From: DAIDKA01 sp036267975
GTDB lineage: Bacteria > Pseudomonadota > Gammaproteobacteria > Steroidobacterales > Steroidobacteraceae
Reading direction: 5' to 3'
DNA: 64,000 nucleotides
Assembly: GCA_036267975.1 (NCBI GenBank)
Contig: DATAVA010000043.1
Span: forward strand, 1 to 64,000
Under the pieces are notes generated by a model, which had not been told where the DNA came from, did not search any database, and saw nothing but the letters and a program-made list of their open reading frames with translations. Shown piece by piece: positions 1 to 7,694 of the stretch. Position 1 is the first letter of the stretch, and each line of letters opens with the position of its first letter. The position numbers were made by a program, and so were the translations under genes.

Positions 1-2730
1 ATCGTAGACGCCATCGCGGGCCAGCGCCGTGTTGATCTCGTGAATCTGGATGGCCTGCTCCTCGAAGGGAAACGCCTGGTCTTCGAGCAATGATTCGTAC
101 TGCTCCTGCTCATCCTTGTTCAGCTTCTTCGGGCGCTCGGAATCCATCACGTCCTTGCCAAGTTTGCGGTAAAGCTCGGCCGTCTCGAATGTCGCCGCCG
201 TGGTGACCTCGGCAACGTGGTAGTCGACAGCGCTCTTGTAGGCCGCGAGCGCGGCTTCCATGGATTTGCGTTTGGCGACGAGGCTTTTCTTCAGCGGTGC
301 GACCAGGCGAATGGCACGGAACGTGTCGCGCAGCGGCTGCGCGAGTTTCAGCTGTGCCGTCGCCGCCAGATACTTGGTGCGCTCGGTACGCGCGGGGCCC
401 GCCTGCGCATCGGCGTGGACGATCTCACGCAGCCATTGTTCCTCGCGCGGCGTATTGCCGGCCTTCGCAGCCAGCTGCGCCAGCTGCTCGCGCACTTCGA
501 TGGCATCGGATACCGGCGTCGGATATTCGCCGACCTCGCGCTCCAGCATCGCGACCGTCTTGACCTGATTACCCGCTTTGCCGTACAGCTCGGCGGCACG
601 CCTGAGGGCTTCACGGCGAACCGCAGACTCCTCGCTCGCATTGGTCGAGATGTGTTCGAACTCCACCGCCGCATCGGCGGGCCGGTTCGCCTCGGCGTAC
701 GAGACGGCGAGCTTGCGCGTCACATCCTCGGCGTTCGGTCCGTTCGGATACTGCTTGCGATACGGCTCCAGTACCGCGATGGCCTGGTCCCATTGCTTCA
801 GATTGATGAGCCCGGCCGCCGCATCGTACTGGGCGGTGCCGACGATCTTGGAGTCCGGAGCGACCTTGGCGACGCGCAGGAAATCAGCGACGGCGCCACT
901 GTCATCGCCGGCCTTGCGGCGCGCCTCGCCCTGCCGGTAGACGGATTCGGCAATCCGCTCGGTCAGATCAGCGCGCAGTTTCACATTGGCGGGATCCGCT
1001 CCCACCGATCGATCGCGCGCCTGGATGAACGCGGCCTCGGCCTGATCGTAGACCCCGAGGTCATACTGGGACTGACCGATGATGTTCCAGGCAATGCGCT
1101 GCTGCGCCGTGTCCACCGGCGGCTTGCGCGCCAGCAGCAGTTGCGCGACCTCGATCGACCGGGGCAGATCGTGGGCCGCGAAAATGTCTTCGGCCGCGCG
1201 CGTCAGCACGACACTGCTTTCAGGATGCTCCGGAAAGGCCTGCGCAAACTTGATGTTGGCGTCGATGGCGCGGGCATGCCAGGCGCTCTTTGGCGCGCCG
1301 GTCAGACCCTCTTCCCCCTTCTGGTAGGACACCATGGCCGCGTAGGCGGCGGCGGCCGATTTCGGATTCCGGGGATAGCCGTAGGCCGTGCGCTCGTATT
1401 CGGTCGCAGCCTCGCCATATTGATGACTCTCGAACAGCGCATCGGCCAGCAGGTAGTTGGTCGCGGCCGAATCAGGCGCATCGGGGAACGCGGTGAGGTA
1501 ACTGCGGTACCAGTGCGCGGCCTGCTGATAGTCGGCCGGAAGTTTGGATTTCTGTGCGGCGGCGTGGAAGAAGGTTGCGAGGTCGCGCAGATTGGTCTGC
1601 AGCTCCTTGACGACGACCGGGAAGTCCGCATGCGCACGCCCTTTCCAGAACGGGGCGCTGAAGTCGTAATGTTCCGCGTACTCGCGTTTGCCGTCGATCA
1701 CCAGGTCGGTGAATCCGCCCTTCGTGTAGGCCTCGATGGCCTGCATGGCCAGATCCGGTGCGTGGATATTGTCGGGGTCTCGACCGACGAACTCCCGGTA
1801 GGCTCCCGCGGCATCCTGGTAGCGCTGCTTCTCGACATACAGGTCACCGAGCCGGGCGTACAGCAGGTACGCGTATGCCGGATTGCCCCGACCGGCCAGC
1901 AACGTATCTACACTTTGTGCGCCCTCCATGTACGAGAAGGTGATGCTCATCACCCGCAGCGTGTCATCGACGAGCTCGCGGTTGGCGCGGCTGAGCTTCT
2001 CCAAAGGGTGCATCGCGGCGCCTTTTACGCCCCCGAGCAACTGTTGGTCCAGGACGCCGGCGAAGGACGGCAGGCTGTCCTCGTTCAAGGACTGCTTGAA
2101 GAGCGACCAGCCGTTCTTGTACAGCGCCTGCGTATAGAACGCGGAGGTCGGGCCGAGCTTGATCACCATCCCGTACGCGGTCGCGGCCTGGCGGTAATCC
2201 TTGGCGGAAAACAGCAGTTCACCGCGGCGAAACTGCACCTCATCCAGCATGCGCGTGCCCGGATAGCGGGCGATCAGCTGATCGAGCGTGGCGAGGGCCT
2301 GGTCGGGTTGGTTGATGGCCTCGTAGGCGCGCGCCATCTGATACAGCACCTGATCATTGCGCGCGTAGTCCGGGTACGCCTTCAACAGCACGGTATAGAG
2401 GCGAATGGCCTCCGCGCTGTTCTGGTCGAGCTGCGAGGGGTCCTTATCCAGCTGATCAGTCTCCTGGTTCAGATCCCCCAGGCGGCGCATCGCTTCGGCG
2501 CGCAGTTTCGGATCGGTACGCTGCAGATCCAGAAAGCGCTTGTAGTTCTCCATGGCCTTGGCCGCATCGGCAGCGGCCGAGGTATTCCGCTGCACCTTCA
2601 CCGGCGCTTTGCGCACCAGGTCGCCGATGGTCGCGGCAGAGTTCGGCGTCGGGTCCGCGGCGAATGCGCGCAACGCCGCACAGGCCCACGCGCAGCTCGT
2701 CAGCAGCAGTGCCGCCCGCTGCGTGCTCAT
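1..2730 (-). CDS. Exported TPR-repeat protein, 3' end outside window
   Basis: The frame is open from an ATG at 2730 to the window edge, giving 910 residues with no stop, so the C-terminus is missing. The N-terminus has a hydrophobic signal-like stretch (residues 2 to about 25, ending near AFAADP). The rest is helical repeats with TPR spacing, for example around DYARNDQVLYQMARAYEAI and DSKIVGTAQYDAAAGLINL. The start is supported by a 4-base ATGA overlap with the stop of the upstream TPR gene, so the two are translationally coupled. It is probably a periplasmic or outer-membrane scaffold. Large TPR proteins of this kind occur beside TolQ/TolR-like and AgmX-like genes in gliding or envelope-machine loci; such genes, if present, would lie beyond position 1. 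No enzymatic motif was seen. Confidence 0.85.
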   Translation of the reverse strand, partial: MSTQRAALLLTSCAWACAALRAFAADPTPNSAATIGDLVRKAPVKVQRNTSAAADAAKAMENYKRFLDLQRTDPKLRAEAMRRLGDLNQETDQLDKDPSQLDQNSAEAIRLYTVLLKAYPDYARNDQVLYQMARAYEAINQPDQALATLDQLIARYPGTRMLDEVQFRRGELLFSAKDYRQAATAYGMVIKLGPTSAFYTQALYKNGWSLFKQSLNEDSLPSFAGVLDQQLLGGVKGAAMHPLEKLSRANRELVDDTLRVMSITFSYMEGAQSVDTLLAGRGNPAYAYLLYARLGDLYVEKQRYQDAAGAYREFVGRDPDNIHAPDLAMQAIEAYTKGGFTDLVIDGKREYAEHYDFSAPFWKGRAHADFPVVVKELQTNLRDLATFFHAAAQKSKLPADYQQAAHWYRSYLTAFPDAPDSAATNYLLADALFESHQYGEAATEYERTAYGYPRNPKSAAAAYAAMVSYQKGEEGLTGAPKSAWHARAIDANIKFAQAFPEHPESSVVLTRAAEDIFAAHDLPRSIEVAQLLLARKPPVDTAQQRIAWNIIGQSQYDLGVYDQAEAAFIQARDRSVGADPANVKLRADLTERIAESVYRQGEARRKAGDDSGAVADFLRVAKVAPDSKIVGTAQYDAAAGLINLKQWDQAIAVLEPYRKQYPNGPNAEDVTRKLAVSYAEANRPADAAVEFEHISTNASEESAVRREALRRAAELYGKAGNQVKTVAMLEREVGEYPTPVSDAIEVREQLAQLAAKAGNTPREEQWLREIVHADAQAGPARTERTKYLAATAQLKLAQPLRDTFRAIRLVAPLKKSLVAKRKSMEAALAAYKSAVDYHVAEVTTAATFETAELYRKLGKDVMDSERPKKLNKDEQEQYESLLEDQAFPFEEQAIQIHEINTALARDGVYD

Positions 2731-4649
2731 TTCGCGGCTCCGGGCGCATCAGGGGCTGGGGCCGGCGCTGGTGCTGGCGCCTCAGGCTTCGCGGAATTGC
2801 CGCTGGCCGCCTTGTCATACATGGTTGCCAGGGCGAAGCGCGCTTGCACTTCGTAGGTGTCCAGCCGATCCTTCTGGTCCGACAGCTCTGCCACTGCGAT
2901 GCGCTGCAGGTAGGCCTGCTGGCTCTTCTCCGCATTTGCAAGGCGCGCCTGCAGCTCGGTGATGCGGGTCTTCAGGGCCGCGAGACGCGCGGCAAACTCG
3001 CCGGTATTGGTGGGCACGTTGTGGCGGGCGCGATCGACCCGGATCCAGCGGCTCTGCGCCTCGTGCAAAGCCAGGTCGAGATCCTTGAGGGTGCGCCGTT
3101 CCTGCCACTGCCGCGCCTTGAACGCATCGGTGAGCTGGTAGAACAGCACGCCCTTCACCAGGCGCAGCCGCTCACGCAGCGCATCATTCTTTTCATCATG
3201 GGGCGCATTCGCCAGCGCATCTTCGAGCTGCCGGATCTGCTCCCAATGCGCGCGTTCCTGCGGCGAGCCCAGCGCCGCGACGTCCTGGCGGGCCTCGATG
3301 TTCGCCAGGCGCGCCTCCAGGTCATCGCGCCGGTGCTGCAGCTGATCGACGACGCCGGACCCGAGCAGCCGATCGACCTGCGGCAGGCGTTGCGCATAGG
3401 CAGCCTCGCGGGTGTCAATCATGTCGCCGAAGGCCTGCGTGCTGTCCGACCAGACATCCAGCGTCGAGCCGAGGAAGGTCAGATCCCGATAGTTCTTCAA
3501 TCCCTCCTGGAAATCGTGGCCGGCCATGATGGCGTACAGGTAACGCGACTCGGGTTCATCGGGCAGATTCCGCAGCTGCCAGAACCAACCGTAGTGCGTC
3601 TGCTCATCGCTTGCGAGCAGCTCATCGAGCATCTTTCCGGAGCGGATGCGGCCGATCGCACCATCGAGCGCGGTCTGCTCGGCCGCGAAAGAGGTGAGCG
3701 CCGCCTCGTAGTCCTGTGCAGCCTGCGCATTGGAGTCGAGCTTGGCATAGGCATACGGCACTGCCAGATATGACTCCTGCACCGCCGAGTCCAGCAGGCT
3801 GCGGTGGCGCAGCTCCGTCCAGGGCGACAGGGCGGCCTGGTAGTCCCCGAGCGCGGCATCCGCCCACCCCAGTCCCAGCAGCGCCTTGTTCGAGTACTCC
3901 CCATTCAAGCGCACGCGCTCCAGTGGCACTCGCGCCTTGTCCGGCTGATTGGCCTGCAGGTAGGCGAACCCCAGCGCCAGGTTGGCGCGGTCCCGCAGCG
4001 CCAGCAGCTCCGCGGACGAACTCACCAGGGTTCCCACTGCGGTCAAACTGGTGTCGGCCTCCGGCATGCGCTGCTGGCGCACCAGCGCCACGCCCAGATT
4101 GAACTGCGCGAAGGCCAGCCAGTCCAGTGGCCCCTTGAAGGCTTTGAGCAGCGCGATGGCCTCATCGAAGTGGCCCTGGCGCAGCAGCGCATTGGCCAGC
4201 AGATGGGTCTTCTGATCCTCCTGCTGCTGGGGCAGCTTCCCCTGCACCTGGCGCAGGGCGTCGATCGCCTTATCCAGGTAGCCGCGCGCGTACCAGATCT
4301 GCCCGAGGTAGAACCAGGCACGGTTGCGCACGCCCTGCGGCACGTTCGGTGTCAGCAGCTTCGAGAAGCGCTCACCCGCCTCGTTGTACAGACCCAGTGA
4401 CAGGTACAGGCCGCCGAGCAGCAGCTGCGAATCCAGTTCATGGTGCGGCAGCTGGTTCCAGTGCTGGTAGGCGAGCAACCGGGTCAGGGCCTCAAAGTCG
4501 TCCTGCTGATAATAGTGAAACAGTACATCCCCGTACTGCAGGTCCTGCACGCGGATCGGCGGCAGCTTCTGCGGGTCGTGCTGCGCCGCCTGCGCCACGC
4601 CGGCAAGCGCGGCCAGGAGCACGCAGGATAATTGGCGCAGAACTCGCAT
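2727..4649 (-). CDS. Exported TPR and coiled-coil protein
   Basis: This 640-residue protein starts with a signal peptide (MRVLRQLSCVLLAALAGVAQA). TPR-like helical pairs fill about residues 40-330, for example NEAGERFSKLL and GYLDKAIDALRQVQGKL. A long heptad-like coiled-coil segment follows (about 500-600, containing EFAARLAALKTRITELQARL). The tail is Ala/Pro-rich. This architecture suits a periplasmic scaffold that bridges membrane partners. It sits 9 bases downstream of the 243-residue protein gene, and its stop overlaps the start of the next TPR gene by 4 bases, so the four minus-strand genes from 5908 downward form one operon. The molecular function is not known. The nearest comparison I can make is to Myxococcus Agl/Glt-type TPR proteins, by organisation only. 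Confidence 0.85.
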   Translation of the reverse strand: MRVLRQLSCVLLAALAGVAQAAQHDPQKLPPIRVQDLQYGDVLFHYYQQDDFEALTRLLAYQHWNQLPHHELDSQLLLGGLYLSLGLYNEAGERFSKLLTPNVPQGVRNRAWFYLGQIWYARGYLDKAIDALRQVQGKLPQQQEDQKTHLLANALLRQGHFDEAIALLKAFKGPLDWLAFAQFNLGVALVRQQRMPEADTSLTAVGTLVSSSAELLALRDRANLALGFAYLQANQPDKARVPLERVRLNGEYSNKALLGLGWADAALGDYQAALSPWTELRHRSLLDSAVQESYLAVPYAYAKLDSNAQAAQDYEAALTSFAAEQTALDGAIGRIRSGKMLDELLASDEQTHYGWFWQLRNLPDEPESRYLYAIMAGHDFQEGLKNYRDLTFLGSTLDVWSDSTQAFGDMIDTREAAYAQRLPQVDRLLGSGVVDQLQHRRDDLEARLANIEARQDVAALGSPQERAHWEQIRQLEDALANAPHDEKNDALRERLRLVKGVLFYQLTDAFKARQWQERRTLKDLDLALHEAQSRWIRVDRARHNVPTNTGEFAARLAALKTRITELQARLANAEKSQQAYLQRIAVAELSDQKDRLDTYEVQARFALATMYDKAASGNSAKPEAPAPAPAPAPDAPGAAK

Positions 4650-4658
4650 CGGCGGGCG

Positions 4659-5390
4659 TTACTCCCAGTCCTTGATCTCGAATTCCGGCTGCATCTTGTG
4701 CTGCCGATCCTCGATCTTCAGCTCCAGGTACTTCGCGCCGATGCTCTTGTCGAACTTGAGGGAAGCGGCGCGCCGGTAGTCACGGTTGTCCGGACCCTTG
4801 CCGGAAAAGAACGCCACCAGCTCATGGCTGCCCACCTTGAGGTTGCCCAGGTACAGGCGCTGCACGCCACCCTTGAGCAAAGCATCCACTTCGCGCGGCG
4901 TGTACAGGTAGTTGGTGACTTCCTTGTTATCGATTTTCAGGGTCACCGAGTCGAGCGCAAAGAACTCACCGATATCCATCGATATGTATACGGCAACCTG
5001 GGTATTGGCCGGGAACAGCAGCTCCTCCTCCAGCACGAACAGGTCGCGATTCAGGTCGACGACGTCCTTTTTGAGCGCCTGGGTATCCTCATCAATGCTG
5101 CGGGTGTCTGCGGCACCCGGCGCGGTGGTCGCAGCCGCGGGTGGGGCCCCGGCCGCGGTCGGGGCGGTGGCGCCGGGCGCGGTTCCGTCGGCGGCGCCCA
5201 GAACGGCCTCGACCTGCGCCTGCACGTCCTTGGCCTTGGCCGACGGCGCCGGTGCGGAGGAAGCCGGCGGGTCGGCGGCCTGCACCGAGACGAAGGCGAG
5301 ACTGGAAAGAAAGACCGACAACGCACCCGCGCCAAGGCGTGCGCGTATCCGGCCGGTCTTGTTTGTTACTGGCATGGCACTTCCGGTCAT
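4659..5390 (-). CDS. Small exported protein of unknown function
   Basis: The product is 243 residues, with an N-terminal signal sequence (hydrophobic core around ALSVFLSSLAFVSVQA). An Ala/Pro-rich linker (about 40-95) leads to a compact C-terminal domain rich in charged beta-type sequence, ending EIKDWE. Homologous proteins are sometimes mislabelled as AraC or acyltransferase because of the linker; nothing here has a DNA-binding helix-turn-helix. The ATG at 5390 overlaps the thioredoxin stop in an ATGA, which favours that start. An ATG at 5375 preceded by GGAAG is an alternative and leaves a better-shaped signal peptide. Its place between the thioredoxin and TPR genes makes it a likely structural partner of the TPR proteins in the periplasm. 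Confidence 0.75.
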   Translation of the reverse strand: MTGSAMPVTNKTGRIRARLGAGALSVFLSSLAFVSVQAADPPASSAPAPSAKAKDVQAQVEAVLGAADGTAPGATAPTAAGAPPAAATTAPGAADTRSIDEDTQALKKDVVDLNRDLFVLEEELLFPANTQVAVYISMDIGEFFALDSVTLKIDNKEVTNYLYTPREVDALLKGGVQRLYLGNLKVGSHELVAFFSGKGPDNRDYRRAASLKFDKSIGAKYLELKIEDRQHKMQPEFEIKDWE

Positions 5391-5908
5391 TCGTTGAGCA
5401 GCTCGCGCAGCTGGCTGAGGTAAAGCGCCTCGTCCCGTGGACCGAAGTCGCGGTAAACATGACGCACGATTCCGCCACGATCCATGAGCACCGTCGTGGG
5501 CAGATTGTCGATCTGGTAGAGGCGGGCCACCTCTTTTGCGGGATCCTCGAGCATCACGAAGCCCAGTGGATGCGCGGCCACGAACTGGCGTGCGCGGGTC
5601 GCATCATCGTCAACGGCAACACCATACATATGCAGACCGGCGGAGCGGTAGGTGGTGAAGCTGCGATCGAGCATTTCCAGTTGCCTGCGGCACACGCCGC
5701 ATTGGCTGCCCCAGAAAGTGAGCACCACGACATCGCCGCGGTCCTCCGACAGCCGCACGTTGGCGCCGCTGAACGACCGCAATGCGAAATCCGGCGCGGC
5801 TTGGCCCAGCAGGGCGCTGCCCTGCGCGTTCGCCACAAGACAAAGGATAGTCAGCGCCGCCGCTGCCAGGCAGCGTTGCGCCAGTCTCCAATCGCGAAAA
5901 GACTTCAC
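5387..5908 (-). CDS. TlpA/ResA-like exported thioredoxin, CGVC active site
   Basis: This 173-residue protein has a signal peptide (hydrophobic stretch about residues 12-28, cleavage near ANAQG). A thioredoxin fold of the TlpA/AhpC type follows: APDFAL near residue 38, FWGSQCGVC with the redox pair C70 and C73, and the cis-proline loop DNLPTTVLMD near residue 128. It probably reduces or isomerises disulfides in the periplasm. It may keep heme-binding cysteines reduced for the CxxCH proteins encoded just upstream, but that role is inferred. The start is a GTG at 5908; an upstream ATG at 5918 is out of frame. It is the first gene of the minus-strand TPR operon. A second TlpA-type gene lies at 16018. 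Confidence 0.88.
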   Translation of the reverse strand: MKSFRDWRLAQRCLAAAALTILCLVANAQGSALLGQAAPDFALRSFSGANVRLSEDRGDVVVLTFWGSQCGVCRRQLEMLDRSFTTYRSAGLHMYGVAVDDDATRARQFVAAHPLGFVMLEDPAKEVARLYQIDNLPTTVLMDRGGIVRHVYRDFGPRDEALYLSQLRELLNE

Positions 5909-5993
5909 ACGACGTCATCCATGGGCCCGCCCCGACCACGGCGGCCCTCGCAGACCGAATTTAACACTTGCGCAGGAGCTGGTGTGTACCCAA

Positions 5994-7664
5994 TTAAGAG
6001 CCTATGACTCCGTTCACAATTGGATTGAAGGCGATCAGTGAATCGATGTTGCTGCCCAAGCCGCCATTGTTGGAGGTGCCCCCGGCCATGCCCATCGCCG
6101 TCGCCATGGTGCTATCAAAATTGGCCTGCTGGTTGTGCAAGGCCATGTAATTGAGTATCACCGTATTCACCAGCAAGTTGACGGCGTTGGCCGCCGGGCT
6201 CGAGGTCGTGCTCACCGATCCATCGGACGTGTACGACCCGATCTGATTCGGCGTGGTCGCCGCAGGATTCACCGCCGGGCGACCCGCGGGGTTATGAACT
6301 AGGAAGAACGTGGCGGCGACTGACTGATTGTCACCCTGCCAGCCGAACTTGCCGCGGCCTGCCGCCGAGGTATCGATCATTCCGGTCGAACTGAGCGATC
6401 CGTCGCTGAACACATAGATCATCAGCGGCTTGCCCATGCGCTTGGCGTACTCCAGGCAGGCACCGATGCACTGGCCCGCGTGGAAATTGCGCGTCTCGCC
6501 GGTGGCACGGGTGCTGTCGTGATAGTCGTAGCCGCCGAGGGCGATGGTGCCGGCGCCGGCAAAGCCATTGACCACCATTTTCATGACGGCCGCGGTCATT
6601 TTGAAGTCGCCCTGGGCATACTCGGCGGCCGTAAAAATGCCGGAACTGCCGACGATCTGCGTATCGATATCCGGGTTGAGGGTGGTCGGATCACCGAACT
6701 CATTGACCAGCGCCGTCGCCTTCACGTAGTTGCAGCGCGTGGAGGTCTTCAGCGCCGTATTCACGGTGGCATTGCCCGGCTGCGGGGAGACCTGGCCCAG
6801 TTCCCCGCCGAAGCCACCGGCGCTGCTGAGATTGCCGCCGCTGAGGCGCACCGTCGATTCCAGCACCTGCACCGCATCGTTTGGATCGCTGAACATCGTG
6901 CCCAGCTGACCGGTGTTCACCAGGCCGGTAATGTCGCTGGACCGGGTGACGACGGTCGGACTCACGGTCAGATTGATGAGCGCAGCGGGCGCCATTGAAT
7001 TGCCGCCCGAAGTGGTCGCCTCGGTGCCGATCAGCGTCAGCAGCGAACCATCCGCGCCGGCGTCATAGATGCCGTACATCGGATTGTGCGGATTGTTCTG
7101 GGTGTCATTCTGCGACATCGCGGCGATTGCCGTGCCGTTGGTGTTCGCCTGGGCCGCGGCGGAAGCCTTGGACTGGATGCCGCGCAGGATGGCGCCATCG
7201 GAGTGCCAGGCCGCACCCAGCGAGGTATCGATGAAGTTGCCCGTGGCACTGCCCATATTGGGCGAGTTCGGCAGCATGTCGCCGGGCAGCCCGAGCTTGC
7301 CGTAGCCCGCGGTGGAGAGGAAATCCAGCTGACCGCCCGTGCCGCCGATCAGGATCTCCGAGCCATTCAGGTTCGCGCCACCGGCCAGGTCAAAGCAGAT
7401 GAAGGGAATCTTGCCCGCGCCATTGAGGTTGATGCCGCAGGCCGCCTGCATGTTCTGGATATCGGTGGCCAGCGTCGCGGCGCGCGCGGCGCGCGGATTC
7501 ATGAAAGCCGTCACCAACGCCGAGGAGCCGATCAGCACGGCAGAACTCGACAGGAAGCCGGTGGCCAGGAAGTCACGGCGCGACACGGGGCGCGGATGGC
7601 TGCCTTCGTGGCGGATCGGCTCGTGGAGCTTGTGGCTGCGCGGCAGTTTCTTGCGGATGATCAT
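5994..7664 (-). CDS. Tat-exported DUF1501-like protein
   Basis: This 556-residue protein opens with a twin-arginine signal: SRRDFLATGF at residues 28-37, then a hydrophobic stretch and an ARA cleavage site near 60. The mature part starts with a Gly/Asn-rich segment (FDLAGGANLNGSEILIGG) and contains FSDGSLSSTGMID and ETRNFHAGQCIGACLEYAK. This layout resembles the DUF1501 family, which belongs to the alkaline-phosphatase/sulfatase-like group and is usually paired with cytochrome-type partners. No metal site could be confirmed by eye. GGAG lies 5 bases before the ATG. Export in a folded state is implied by the Tat motif. It follows the LamG-heme lipoprotein gene by 30 bases and is probably co-transcribed with it. 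The family assignment is moderate; export is secure. Confidence 0.75.
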   Translation of the reverse strand: MIIRKKLPRSHKLHEPIRHEGSHPRPVSRRDFLATGFLSSSAVLIGSSALVTAFMNPRAARAATLATDIQNMQAACGINLNGAGKIPFICFDLAGGANLNGSEILIGGTGGQLDFLSTAGYGKLGLPGDMLPNSPNMGSATGNFIDTSLGAAWHSDGAILRGIQSKASAAAQANTNGTAIAAMSQNDTQNNPHNPMYGIYDAGADGSLLTLIGTEATTSGGNSMAPAALINLTVSPTVVTRSSDITGLVNTGQLGTMFSDPNDAVQVLESTVRLSGGNLSSAGGFGGELGQVSPQPGNATVNTALKTSTRCNYVKATALVNEFGDPTTLNPDIDTQIVGSSGIFTAAEYAQGDFKMTAAVMKMVVNGFAGAGTIALGGYDYHDSTRATGETRNFHAGQCIGACLEYAKRMGKPLMIYVFSDGSLSSTGMIDTSAAGRGKFGWQGDNQSVAATFFLVHNPAGRPAVNPAATTPNQIGSYTSDGSVSTTSSPAANAVNLLVNTVILNYMALHNQQANFDSTMATAMGMAGGTSNNGGLGSNIDSLIAFNPIVNGVIGS

Positions 7665-7694
7665 ACGGTCTCCAGATGTCCTTTTGGCTTTCCG

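Noticed and set aside
217..2856. Long open frame on the plus strand (879 codons)
   Set aside because: It lies opposite the TPR gene, is very Arg/Gly/Leu-rich, has no domain, and the opposite frame has TPR repeats, a signal peptide and a coupled start.
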